Shown: in pieces, positions 35,147 to 43,555 of the stretch
Position numbering within the stretch: the first letter of the stretch is position 1
Layout of the letters: each line of letters begins with the position of its first letter
Source: Planococcus antarcticus DSM 14505
GTDB lineage: Bacteria > Bacillota > Bacilli > Bacillales_A > Planococcaceae
NCBI RefSeq assembly: GCF_001687565.2
Contig: NZ_CP016534.2
Span: 2,608,501-2,672,500 of the forward strand
Reading direction: 5' to 3'
Length of the DNA stretch: 64,000 nt
The notes under the pieces: generated by a model
Database searches by the model: none
What the model was told of the DNA's origin: nothing
Seen by the model: the letters and a program-made list of their open reading frames with translations, nothing else
Position numbers and translations under genes: made by a program

Positions 35147-35782
35147 TTGCGAGAAAATTACATAACTGTAGGCGATTCTGCCAATGCAGAAATACTTATC
35201 CAAAAATCCAGGTTCATCGGACACGTGGCACGAGCAGAAACTGAACAGCAAGCCATTGAATTTATTGATTCAATAAAACTCCTTCACCGATCCGCTACTC
35301 ACAATTGTTCTGCTTACCTTATAGGAGAACATGATTCTATCCAGAAAGCGAATGATGATGGAGAACCAAGTGGCACTGCCGGATTCCCTATGCTCGAAGT
35401 GCTCAAGAAACAAGGCTTGAAAGACGTAGTGATCGTAGTTACACGCTATTATGGTGGTATTAAATTGGGCAGCGGCGGATTGATACGGGCTTATGGGAGA
35501 ACGGCATCAGCTGCGATTTCAGCTGCGGGCACTGTAGAAAGAAAGCTTCATCACTTGATGAAAATTTCGATTGACTACACATGGCTCGGCAAGCTGGAAA
35601 ACGAAGTTCGCCAGTCTCCATACCCATTAGATCACCTCGAGTATAAAGAAGGTGTCGACCTCTATATTCATGTTGCTGTTGAAAAAGAAGAAGAGTTTAT
35701 TAATTGGATAAACGAGCTGACAAACGGTCAAGCTCAAATCAGTAAAGAATACAGTGAATTTCTGGATTTCAAATTGTCCTAG
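35147..35782 (+). CDS. yvyE: IMPACT/YigZ family protein YvyE
   Basis: 211 residues from a TTG with AGGAGG six bases upstream. The N-terminal UPF0029 domain has KSRFIGHVARAETEQQA, HNCSAYLIG, NDDGEPSGTAGFPML and VTRYYGGIKLGSGGLIRAYG. The C-terminal DUF1949 domain follows. Linked to translation or ribosome-associated stress in relatives. Divergent from degS, as in B. subtilis. Confidence 0.93.
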   Translation: MRENYITVGDSANAEILIQKSRFIGHVARAETEQQAIEFIDSIKLLHRSATHNCSAYLIGEHDSIQKANDDGEPSGTAGFPMLEVLKKQGLKDVVIVVTRYYGGIKLGSGGLIRAYGRTASAAISAAGTVERKLHHLMKISIDYTWLGKLENEVRQSPYPLDHLEYKEGVDLYIHVAVEKEEEFINWINELTNGQAQISKEYSEFLDFKLS

Positions 35783-35956
35783 TTGTTTTCATTTACGCAT
35801 TTCAGAAATCGCTGTATAATATCCAAAGCACATAAAAATGAAATATACTTTTTTACAAATCGGCCACTGAAAAGAATACACAGCACAGATCAAAAAAATT
35901 GGATTGATCCGAATTTAACACTCGGTTTGCCCATAATCGATAGAGGAGCAACTTAC

Positions 35957-36994
35957 ATGAACCGAAAAGTTTATCGAAAAACCAAATCGAGCAGAAAAAG
36001 GACCATTATAAAAGTGATTGCCACTTTAGCTGTTTCACTGCTTATCTGCGTGTCTGCCTATGGGATTTACTTGGTCAAAAAAGCCGAGTCAGCGGTGGAT
36101 ACAGCTTATGAGCCAGTAGGCAATACCAATGAAGATGTTGAACCGCTTACCGATAATATCTCCATCTTATTCATTGGAGTCGATGACAGCGAAGAACGCA
36201 ATCAGAGCGACAGCAATATCCGTTCTGATGCACTCATTCTGGCAACTTTAAACAATGCGGATAAATCCATTAAGTTGGTGAGCATCCCCCGTGATACGTA
36301 TACGTATATCCCGGATGGAGGAGAAGAAGATAAAATCACCCACGCATATGCTTATAACGGCCCAAGTTCAACCATTGAAAGCGTAGAAGAGTTACTGGAT
36401 GTACCGGTTGATTATTATCTTCGAATGAATTTCGATGCATTTATTGATACGATCGACGCTCTCGGTGGAATAGAAGTGGAAGTACCATACGATATAACCG
36501 AACAGGACGAAAATGATTCAAAAGACGCAATCGAATTAAAAGAAGGAATCCAATTCCTTAACGGCAGCGAAGCTCTTGCGCTTGCCAGAACTCGTCATTA
36601 CGATAACGACATCGAACGTGGAAAACGCCAACAGATGATCTTGGAATCCATTATGAACCGCGCTTTATCAGTCGGATCGATTACGAAGTATGGAGACGTC
36701 TTTGAAGCAGTCGGAGATAACATGAAAACAGATATGAGTTTCCAAGACATGAGAGCATTGTTCGAGTACGCAAAAGCTGGCAAACCAGATGTGGAAACCA
36801 TTACGTTAGATGGCTACGACGATATGTCCACCGGAATCTACTATTGGAAGCTAAAAGAAGAGTCCTTGCTGGAAATACAAGATATCCTGCAAAGCCACCT
36901 GGGATTAAAACCTGACACTTCTAACCTAACCAATAGCGGCATTGAACAAGAGTTTGCAGAATATCCAAATGAAGGCGAAAAAACACCACAATAA
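35957..36994 (+). CDS. tagV: LytR-CpsA-Psr (LCP) cell-wall glycopolymer ligase, TagV-like
   Basis: 345 residues from the ATG at 35957 (AGAGGAG upstream). A basic N-terminus and one membrane helix (VIATLAVSLLICVSAYGIYL) precede the LCP domain: FIGVDDSEERNQSDSNIRSD, VSIPRDTYTYIPDGG, DALGGIEVEVPYD and LARTRHYDNDIERGKRQQ. It attaches wall teichoic acid or other glycopolymers to peptidoglycan. Neighbours yvyE and tagO match the yvhJ/tagV locus of B. subtilis; the choice among LCP paralogues rests on that. Confidence 0.85.
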   Translation: MNRKVYRKTKSSRKRTIIKVIATLAVSLLICVSAYGIYLVKKAESAVDTAYEPVGNTNEDVEPLTDNISILFIGVDDSEERNQSDSNIRSDALILATLNNADKSIKLVSIPRDTYTYIPDGGEEDKITHAYAYNGPSSTIESVEELLDVPVDYYLRMNFDAFIDTIDALGGIEVEVPYDITEQDENDSKDAIELKEGIQFLNGSEALALARTRHYDNDIERGKRQQMILESIMNRALSVGSITKYGDVFEAVGDNMKTDMSFQDMRALFEYAKAGKPDVETITLDGYDDMSTGIYYWKLKEESLLEIQDILQSHLGLKPDTSNLTNSGIEQEFAEYPNEGEKTPQ

Positions 36995-37010
36995 AAACGT
37001 GGTGTTTTTT
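36978..37010 (+). terminator. Terminator of the LCP gene
   Basis: AACACCAC / GTGGTGTT stem flanked by A and T runs; the stop codon is inside the loop. Confidence 0.85.
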
Positions 37011-37071
37011 TTCGATTTTTTTTTGCACAATTCCCATTAATTTAGTTACCTTATAATTTTCCCCGAAATAA

Positions 37072-37112
37072 AAAGATTGAACCAAAAGCGTTACGCTTCA
37101 AGTTCAATCTTG
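37072..37112 (-). terminator. Terminator at the end of tagO
   Basis: AAGATTGAAC / GTTCAATCTT outer stem with an inner AAGCG/CGCTT, followed on the minus strand by TTTTTATTT. It overlaps the tagO stop. Confidence 0.7.
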
Positions 37113-38189
37113 TTCCTTGCCTTTCAACCGCACCAAGTTTAGTAGCGGACGATAATTCTTTCCTGCCAACCCGACCACTTCTACGAAAAGTTCTATTGCC
37201 ACCAGCATGACGCTGATTAGCAAAATCCCTCCCCATAAAGTCGCTTGAGAGAAGAGGAGCGCAGCAAGTCCGAACAAGGCTGCAATACCGTAAATAATCA
37301 ATACGGTTTGGCTATGAGAAAAGCCGATATTCAGTAAGCAGTGGTGCAAATGGGATTTATCCGCTTCCGAAATTGACTTTTTTTCGCGTACTCGACGGAC
37401 TATAGCGAAAAACGTATCTGAAATCGGGACACCCAGCATGATGATTGGGATAATCAGCGCGACAACAGTAACGTTTTTAAAGCCCATCAAGGCTAATACT
37501 GAAATCATAAATCCTAAAAACAAAGCACCTGTATCCCCCATAAAGATTTTAGCAGGATGAAAATTGTAAACTAAAAATCCTGAGGTGCTAGCTGCCAAAA
37601 GAGCAGCCATGGACATAACGTAGACATCGCCCATAATAAAAGCCATCGCCGCAAGTGTTAGTAAAGCAACTGTTGAGACGCCAGCAGCCAATCCATCAAG
37701 ACCATCAATCAAATTGATGGCATTGGTAATACCAACAATCCATAGGATAGTTAGTGGAATACTCAAATAGCCAAAATCCAACACCCCGCCAAATGGCAAG
37801 TTGATGAAAGAAATTTCGAGTCCACCACCGACCACCACAATTCCTGCGGCAACTAGCTGCCCAATCAATTTCGCTTTGGCACTAATTTCGTACATATCAT
37901 CCAGTACGCCGGTAATGATAATCAAAAATGCACCTATGATTATAGCAGTTTCAATCGGTATGAAAGAAGCTTCAATTGCATTAGATATGGGGTCTTGTGG
38001 TTTCAGTATGAAGTATGCGATTAAGAATGAAGCGAAAATGGCCAATCCACCTAAACGCGGCATAATTCTCGCATGAACTTTTCGGTAATTGGGACGGTCA
38101 ACTGCTCCTACGCGAAAGGCAATGCGTTTGACGATCGGAGTCAGCGCAATCGAAGCGATAAATGCCAAGACCATGGTAAGGTACAGCAT
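37104..38189 (-). CDS. tagO: Undecaprenyl-phosphate GlcNAc-1-phosphate transferase TagO
   Basis: 361 residues from the ATG at 38189 (AAGGAGG upstream). About eleven membrane helices. MraY/WecA family motifs: RKVHARIMPRLGGLAIF, NAINLIDGLDGLAAGVS, PAKIFMGDTGALFLGF and a late SHLHHCLLNIGFSHSQT. It starts wall teichoic acid synthesis by loading GlcNAc-1-P on the lipid carrier. Convergent with the LCP ligase gene. Confidence 0.95.
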   Translation of the reverse strand: MLYLTMVLAFIASIALTPIVKRIAFRVGAVDRPNYRKVHARIMPRLGGLAIFASFLIAYFILKPQDPISNAIEASFIPIETAIIIGAFLIIITGVLDDMYEISAKAKLIGQLVAAGIVVVGGGLEISFINLPFGGVLDFGYLSIPLTILWIVGITNAINLIDGLDGLAAGVSTVALLTLAAMAFIMGDVYVMSMAALLAASTSGFLVYNFHPAKIFMGDTGALFLGFMISVLALMGFKNVTVVALIIPIIMLGVPISDTFFAIVRRVREKKSISEADKSHLHHCLLNIGFSHSQTVLIIYGIAALFGLAALLFSQATLWGGILLISVMLVAIELFVEVVGLAGKNYRPLLNLVRLKGKEQD

Positions 38190-38381
38190 ATCTTTCCTCC
38201 TTAAAACATCTTTTATACGCACATATCCATTTATATTATAGCACGACTATACGATAAATAAAGAAAAACCTACTTTGTCGTTTAGTCTCTTTGCGAATAA
38301 AGTTTCGACTGGCATCTTTTCCTTGATAACTCAGCTTAGATCCTTTTCTGATTGTTGGAAAGCCATAAAATAAGCAGCTAT

Positions 38382-39344
38382 TTATTTTTTCAGGCTCTTT
38401 AACAAATCTCTTTCTTTCTCTTCATCTAACCCTGCCTTTAACTGGGTCACTCCCTCCGTCTTGCTCCATTCAAGCGTGTCTTTTGCCGATTGTTCAAGAG
38501 ACCGTAATGTAAGTCCCGTGCTTTTCGCCTTTTCGTTGTTCACCAGTATGAAGCCTTCGGGAAAATCTGTTGAAATTGGAATCCAAAAGGGTAATTCGAA
38601 AGTTTGCACTCCTTTATCCAATAGGTCACTGTCATCTGCCCAAGTAGTTTCCAGCTCTCCAGCGGCTAAACTCGAAACAAATTCTTCCATGGATATAGAA
38701 TCCGCAGCCACATTGAATATTCCCGTTGCTTTCTTCTCCATCTGGGAAACTGTAAATTCCGCTAAATCTCTGGCATCAATCCATTGCACCTTGCTTTTTT
38801 TACTGCCAGGTATCAAGACAGGACCTTTGCCATTCAACTTGATTGTCCAGTATGTAAACCGGTCTGTCGGATCAGCAGGCCCAACGACAATGCCAGGCCG
38901 AATGATCAAAGCTCGATCACCTAAACGTTCTTCAATAAGCCGTTCACACATCACCTTAAAAGGGCCATAGGTTTCGCCAGTGACCTTATCTCCTTGCACT
39001 TTCTTTTCAAATACAGATGCATTTTCCTTAACCGGTCCTTGCTTAAAATCGGTATAAACTGAAATCGTAGAAATAAATGTATAATGATCCGTTAGAATAT
39101 TTTCAAGTATCGGCTCCAAATCTGCAGGAGTGTAAGTTGATGTATCTATCACTGCCTCCCATTTTTCATTTGCTAATTTTGCCGCATCTTTCCTACGATC
39201 ACCTAAAATTCTTTTTAGTTCCGGAAAAACGCTAGGATTACTTTTCCCGCGATTGAACAAAACCACTTCATGTCCTTTTTCTAGGAGCTTCTCCACTATA
39301 TGACGTCCTACAAAAGATGTACCTCCAATAATTAATACTTTCAT
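38382..39344 (-). CDS. NAD-dependent epimerase/dehydratase family protein
   Basis: 320 residues, extended SDR fold. VLIIGGTSFVGRHIVEKLLE binds NAD(P); YGPFKVMCERLIEERLGDRA carries a YxxxM in place of the usual catalytic YxxxK, as in atypical SDRs; IRPGIVVGPADPTDRFTYW follows. With the Lys replaced, classical epimerase chemistry is doubtful. Close relatives in bacilli have no assigned role. A weak AT-rich hairpin lies beyond the stop; 38190-38381 otherwise holds nothing clear. Confidence 0.82.
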   Translation of the reverse strand: MKVLIIGGTSFVGRHIVEKLLEKGHEVVLFNRGKSNPSVFPELKRILGDRRKDAAKLANEKWEAVIDTSTYTPADLEPILENILTDHYTFISTISVYTDFKQGPVKENASVFEKKVQGDKVTGETYGPFKVMCERLIEERLGDRALIIRPGIVVGPADPTDRFTYWTIKLNGKGPVLIPGSKKSKVQWIDARDLAEFTVSQMEKKATGIFNVAADSISMEEFVSSLAAGELETTWADDSDLLDKGVQTFELPFWIPISTDFPEGFILVNNEKAKSTGLTLRSLEQSAKDTLEWSKTEGVTQLKAGLDEEKERDLLKSLKK

Positions 39345-39450
39345 TTTCCCACTCCTTTATAAGTGATTTTAATTACTTTTTTAATTATAATATGATATAT
39401 TGAATAAAATATAACGAATTTTCAAATATTTTTATAGGAGTGTAAGCCAA

Positions 39451-39753
39451 ATGGATGACACGCTTCAAATATATTCACTGAAGACGCTTTGGACACCTTG
39501 GGATGAAGCAGCTATATTAAAAATGAATCACCAGTCTCGTGCAGAACTCGCGAAGGTCATCAACTGTGAAGGGCTTCTTGTCGACTTGTCGATGGACCAG
39601 CATACTGAAGTGAGATTGGGTGTTGCTCAAAACGGCCATACGCCTTTTCAAACCCTGAAAAGGCTGAGTGAAGAAGATTTGTGCATTACTGTTAAAGATA
39701 CCGCTAAAAAGACCTTATTAAACCTGTCGTTCACACCAAAACATTCACATTGA
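39451..39753 (+). CDS. Small hypothetical protein with leucine-rich-variant-like repeat
   Basis: 100 residues, no signal or membrane helix. I do not recognise the family. DQHTEVRLGVAQNGHTPFQ followed by TLKRLSEEDLCITV resembles the helical LRV/HEAT-like unit with the pattern D-x-x-x-E-V-R-x-x-V-A-x-N-x-x-T-P, which binds proteins in other settings. ATAGGAGTG precedes the ATG. It lies just before the csbD gene but probably in its own transcript, since a SigB-like promoter separates them. Confidence 0.6.
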   Translation: MDDTLQIYSLKTLWTPWDEAAILKMNHQSRAELAKVINCEGLLVDLSMDQHTEVRLGVAQNGHTPFQTLKRLSEEDLCITVKDTAKKTLLNLSFTPKHSH

Positions 39754-39754
39754 T

Positions 39755-39780
39755 GTTTAAATTCCTCAATAGAAGGCTAT
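39755..39780 (+). promoter_or_regulatory. SigB-like promoter of csbD
   Basis: GTTTAA, exactly 14 bases, GGCTAT: one mismatch to the SigB consensus GTTTAA-N14-GGGTAT. It lies 37 bases before the csbD start, and csbD genes are typical SigB targets. Confidence 0.65.
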
Positions 39781-39817
39781 TATATAAGTAGTTAAAAATC
39801 AAAAGGAGGAATTATTC

Positions 39818-40003
39818 ATGAGTGACAATAACGGTTTTTCTGATAAATTAAAAGGTGCAGTAAACAAAGGCAAAGGCGAACTTAAAGATCAAATGGGCAA
39901 TGCTTCAAACGACCCGGATAAGCAGGCAGATGGTAAAATGGATAAGGCCAAAGGGAATATCCAAGATAAGATCGGTGATTTCAAAAATAAAGATAATAAG
40001 TGA
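39818..40003 (+). CDS. CsbD family general stress protein
   Basis: 61 residues, hydrophilic, Lys/Asp/Gly-rich. KLKGAVNKGKGELKDQMGNA and DGKMDKAKGNIQDKIGDF are the two imperfect repeats that define the CsbD (YjbJ) family. Function unknown; strongly stress-induced in relatives. AAAGGAGG lies upstream, with a SigB-like promoter before it and its own terminator after it. Confidence 0.9.
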   Translation: MSDNNGFSDKLKGAVNKGKGELKDQMGNASNDPDKQADGKMDKAKGNIQDKIGDFKNKDNK

Positions 40004-40006
40004 TTT

Positions 40007-40033
40007 AAAACCCGGTATCCCCAACCGGGTTTT
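40007..40033 (+). terminator. Terminator of csbD
   Basis: AAAACCCGGT / ACCGGGTTTT stem with a seven-base loop and a T-rich tail. Confidence 0.85.
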
Positions 40034-40052
40034 TCTTTTACATTTTTAATGT

Positions 40053-40081
40053 TTTCAAAACTTAAAGAACTCGGTTATAAT
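40053..40081 (+). promoter_or_regulatory. SigA-type promoter of brnQ
   Basis: TTTCAA, 17 bases, TATAAT, about 40 bases before the brnQ start. Confidence 0.55.
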
Positions 40082-40121
40082 GAATATTCGTGTGTAAATG
40101 TTATTTATTAAGGAGCTTGTC

Positions 40122-41447
40122 ATGGAAAAGAAGGCGCTTACAAAAACAGATATTCTGACCCTGGGGCTGATGCTTTTCGCTTTGTTTCTAGGGGCTGGCA
40201 ATATCATCTTCCCCCCTTATTTGGGACAACTTGCCGGTGATCAATTGATTTTTGCCATAACTGGATTTTTACTAACTGGAGTTGGTCTTCCCTTACTGGG
40301 TATTCTGGCTATCGCAAAAGCTGGCGGAGATCTTCAATCCATTGCAGGACGAGTCCACCCTATATTTGGTATCGTCTTTACCTTGATTATTTATTTGGCC
40401 ATTGGACCTTTTTTCGGTATTCCGCGTACAGCTACAGTTGCGTTTGAAATCGGTACAGCTCCTTTTCTTCCAGCCTCTTTTGCTGAATCTTTCTGGTCTT
40501 TAACTATCTTTACTGTTATCTTCTTCACAATTACTGTCTTATTTGCGATGAATCCGACAAAGTTGGTTGATAGAATTGGTAAAGTACTGACACCCTTATT
40601 AATACTAGTAATTGGGTTATTGGCCATAAAAAGTTTTCTGACTCCGATGGGTTCCATAAATTCACCGATTGGCAATTACGACACTGAAGCATTTTTCGAG
40701 AGTTTTTTACAAGGCTACCTTACGATGGATGCTATAGCAGCTTTGGTCTTCGGAATAGTCATTATTCAATCTATCCGCAGCAAAGGGATCACGGATACCA
40801 GGACCATTTTAAAGTCCACCGCCTATGCCGGATTTATCGCGGCCATCGGTTTGTCCGCCGTCTATTTGTCATTAAGTTATATTGGAGCCACTAGTGTTGA
40901 GGCTATCGGTCTGCAGGATAATGGCGGTATCATTATCGCTATGGCTTCACGCGTTCTATATGGAGACATTGGTGGAATAATTCTTTCTGCGGCAATAACC
41001 TTTGCATGCCTGACAACATCTATTGGATTGGTATCAGCAACAGCACAATTTTCCTTTAAAATTTTCCCTAAAATTTCTTACATCGTCTATGTTTTATTTT
41101 TCGCAGCTTTTTCTGCCATTATTGCGAATGTCGGCTTAACGCAATTAATCGCTATTTCACTTCCTGTATTGCTGGCTATTTATCCCGTGGCAATTGTTCT
41201 AGTGATTTTGTCTTTTTTTGACCATGCATTCTACCGGAAGCCTTATGTCTATATGATTGCCCTTTCCGCAACCGCGGTTGTCAGTATTTTTGATGCATTG
41301 CGTTCGACCGGCATTGTTTTTGAACAAGTGGATTCGACGTTAAGCCATTTGTTGTTTTTTGAACAGGGCATCGGTTGGGTTCTCCCAGCTGCTATTGGAA
41401 CTTTAATCGGAATGATAATTGCACGATCTACACATAAGATTAATTAA
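40122..41447 (+). CDS. brnQ: BrnQ-type branched-chain amino acid carrier (LIVCS family)
   Basis: 441 residues from the ATG at 40122 (AAGGAG upstream). About twelve membrane helices. LGAGNIIFPPYLGQLAGD is the family signature, followed by YLAIGPFFGIPRTATVAFEI and GYLTMDAIAALVFGIVI. It takes up leucine, isoleucine and valine with a cation. No regulator or partner is adjacent. Confidence 0.93.
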   Translation: MEKKALTKTDILTLGLMLFALFLGAGNIIFPPYLGQLAGDQLIFAITGFLLTGVGLPLLGILAIAKAGGDLQSIAGRVHPIFGIVFTLIIYLAIGPFFGIPRTATVAFEIGTAPFLPASFAESFWSLTIFTVIFFTITVLFAMNPTKLVDRIGKVLTPLLILVIGLLAIKSFLTPMGSINSPIGNYDTEAFFESFLQGYLTMDAIAALVFGIVIIQSIRSKGITDTRTILKSTAYAGFIAAIGLSAVYLSLSYIGATSVEAIGLQDNGGIIIAMASRVLYGDIGGIILSAAITFACLTTSIGLVSATAQFSFKIFPKISYIVYVLFFAAFSAIIANVGLTQLIAISLPVLLAIYPVAIVLVILSFFDHAFYRKPYVYMIALSATAVVSIFDALRSTGIVFEQVDSTLSHLLFFEQGIGWVLPAAIGTLIGMIIARSTHKIN

Positions 41448-41476
41448 AAGAGCCTCCCAAAATGGGAGGCTCTTTT
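41446..41476. terminator. Bidirectional terminator after brnQ
   Basis: AAAAGAGCCTCCCA / TGGGAGGCTCTTTT, a 14-base perfect stem, lying between the brnQ stop and the stop of the leftward stress gene. Confidence 0.9.
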
Positions 41477-41480
41477 GCTT

Positions 41481-42352
41481 TTAAAATAGTCTAGGTGTCG
41501 ATGGTGGTGTATTGTCTTTATTTTTTTGACTTATTTCATCATGATGATCATGGGCTTTTCTGGTTTTGTCCAAGTCATCTGTCCGCTTGTCATCCTGTAT
41601 GCGCTCTTCTTTTGAATCTCGGCCGAAAGGTGCAGGCCCTGAATTGGAATCTACACCAGGTGAAGGCTCATCTTGCCGACGATTGACTCCGTCTTCCCGC
41701 AATAAGTTGTCTTCGCCTTCCTTTGTTTGAAGAGCAGGCTCATGGTCCATTTCTTTTTCGCGGACAGAGCCTTCATCTTTTGGCCCCCCCCAGTAGGATG
41801 AATTTCATCCCCATTCAGACGGGAATCCTGAAGACGATCGCTTTTCCCAGCTCTTGCGTGTTGATCTTCTCTGGAAACTTCACGTGCATAGATTTCATCG
41901 GGATCATGATGCGTATCTGTATGGCGGTCAACAGATCCTGATCCAGGTGTACCGGCAGTTTTCTCTTCCAAATCTATTGCAGTTTTTGAATCATCCAAAG
42001 ATGAAAAATGTTCGTCTCCTGATGAAGAGCTTTCCCCATTTGTATAAAGAAGAACAGCACCTTTTTCAATTTCACGCTCATAGTCATCTGCTCTGTCCTG
42101 ATTCAAATTAAAACGATCCAACTCTTTTCTAACAATGTCTTTGCCACCGAGAAAAGACTTGAAACGATTGGAAATCGAGTTCGCTTGATCAGCATGAATA
42201 CCTTTACTGCCAGCAGACTCCACTAGTTTTTTATCATTAGCTAAGACGTAGATATCCTTTTCTTGGAAACCTTTTGATTTTAAAGCTTGTATGGCGGTAT
42301 CCATTTCTGATTGACTGAATACAATTTCAAATTCACGATTTCCGGATCTCAT
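41481..42352 (-). pseudogene. YflT-domain general stress protein gene, frameshifted at a G8 tract
   Basis: Starts at the ATG at 42352 (AGGAGG nine bases upstream). The N-terminal YflT/GSP17M domain (REFEIVFSQSEMDTAIQALK, FQEKDIYVLANDKK, DDYEREIEKGAVLLYTNG) is followed by an acidic low-complexity tail. At a run of eight G on the coding strand (41784-41791) the frame is lost and would end at 41651 with unrelated residues. The other frame carries the natural tail (KDEGSVREKEMDHEPALQ) to 41481. Six or nine G would restore a protein of about 290 residues. Either a slippage-prone locus, a recent mutation or a sequencing error. Confidence 0.7.
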
Positions 42353-42387
42353 TATAAAAAACCTCCTGTGTACTAGATAATCGTTGT

Positions 42388-42412
42388 TTTCCCTCATATT
42401 TAAGGCTTAAAC
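42388..42412 (-). promoter_or_regulatory. SigB-like promoter of the first YflT gene
   Basis: Minus strand GTTTAA, 13 bases, GGGAAA, about 35 bases before the start codon. Confidence 0.6.
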
Positions 42413-42439
42413 TCTGACAGCTTTGCGTTAAGCATAGTA

Positions 42440-43033
42440 TCACTTATATTTTTTGTTATTTTGACTGTGCTTTTCAGCTTCACTTGAGCCGCCTCTAACT
42501 TTTTCAATTTCAGGATCTTGCTGTGTAGTAAATGAGTTATGTCTTTCATCTTGAACCAAAGTAGGATCTTGTTGGAATGTTTCTCCATGTGCAAAGCGGT
42601 CCTCTTGTTCGTCAAAATTATTGTCGACAGAATTGATGAATTGATGTCTTTGTGAATCGTTCGGATTTTCCTGATTTGCATCCAATTCGTTGATCGAGAT
42701 TGAATCGAGAACAGTTTCTTCGTCTTCATCTTTATATACAATAATTCCACCTTTTTCCAAATCGGCCGTATAACGTTCTGTTTCTGTTTCTGAAAGGCCT
42801 AGTGACTTAACCCCTTCGCGGACACCGCTGTCTCCAGAAATAAATCCTTTAAATTTATCGGTAAACGTACCAACTTCCTCTTTATCAAATGCATAATTTT
42901 CAAAGTGCTCTGTATCTTTTGCTATGATATGAAGATTTTGCTCCTTGTAACCAGCGCTTTTCAAATCTTCTATTTTATTTTTCAAGTCATTTTCCGAGAA
43001 TACTACCGCTAGTATTGTTTTATCGAAACTCAT
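42440..43033 (-). CDS. YflT-domain general stress protein
   Basis: 197 residues from the ATG at 43033 (GGAGG upstream). The N-terminal domain of about 105 residues (TILAVVFSENDLKNKIEDLK, AGYKEQNLHIIAKDTEHF, LGLSETETERYTADLEKGGI) is the GSP17M/YflT domain and is paralogous to the neighbouring gene at 41481-42352. The rest is acidic and probably disordered. Function unknown; SigB-dependent in relatives. A SigB-like promoter lies 43 bases upstream. Confidence 0.82.
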   Translation of the reverse strand: MSFDKTILAVVFSENDLKNKIEDLKSAGYKEQNLHIIAKDTEHFENYAFDKEEVGTFTDKFKGFISGDSGVREGVKSLGLSETETERYTADLEKGGIIVYKDEDEETVLDSISINELDANQENPNDSQRHQFINSVDNNFDEQEDRFAHGETFQQDPTLVQDERHNSFTTQQDPEIEKVRGGSSEAEKHSQNNKKYK

Positions 43034-43075
43034 AAGAAAAACCTCCATAGATTTAATAAATTGTCATACTTCTGT

Positions 43076-43100
43076 TTACCCACTCGAAGTAATCCATAAC
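43076..43100 (-). promoter_or_regulatory. SigB-like promoter of the second YflT gene
   Basis: Minus strand GTTATG, 13 bases, GGGTAA. The -10 is good, the -35 is weaker. Confidence 0.45.
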
Positions 43101-43555
43101 CTGCTTTATGAGTTAAGTAGAAAAATCGCCTGAATTTTTGGCCTGAGAAATTCTAGAAAAAATAGCATTTAGCTTTACTTTCTTGATTGCGAATACTGCT
43201 TTAAACAATAGTTAGAATGAGGGGTTAAGCACTTTCTAATTAAAATAGTTACATGTACCTACCAAAACCCTCATTATGGAGATTTCGTTAATCAACATTT
43301 ACCGTTGTAGGCTTATTTTACCTTTTTTAGTTTTTTACAGATTTCTAAAATAAAAAAGCAGTTTATTTCGAAAATTGGTGATATCATGAATAAAAGATAT
43401 TATTACAAAGTAAAATTTGGGATGTGGAGGCGGCAATTATCGTACTTAGCGATCTATTTTCTTCTTATTTTTCAGAGGATCCGAAAAAGCCGGAAAACAA
43501 CTCTCCTACATGGATGACGGAAATACTGCCCTTGCAAAAGGAAAGGAGAGCAGTA
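43101..43555 (+). promoter_or_regulatory. Regulatory region of the HTH-TPR regulator gene
   Basis: About 450 bases without a convincing gene. A SigA-type promoter, TTGGTG (43375-43380), 17 bases, TATTAT (43398-43403), faces the regulator and would give a leader of about 145 bases. Upstream, AATGAGGG (43216-43223) and CCCTCATT (43268-43275) are an inverted pair 44 bases apart and could be operator half-sites. Nothing else is recognisable. Confidence 0.5.

Noticed and set aside
43386..43516. Short frame starting MNKRYYYKVKFGMW upstream of the HTH-TPR regulator
   Set aside because: No ribosome-binding site; its start overlaps the predicted promoter spacer, so it would not be transcribed in full.
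43424..43555. 44-residue N-terminal extension of the HTH-TPR regulator
   Set aside because: The GTG lacks a proper Shine-Dalgarno and lies about 14 bases from the predicted transcript start; the ATG at 43556 has AAAGGAGAG.
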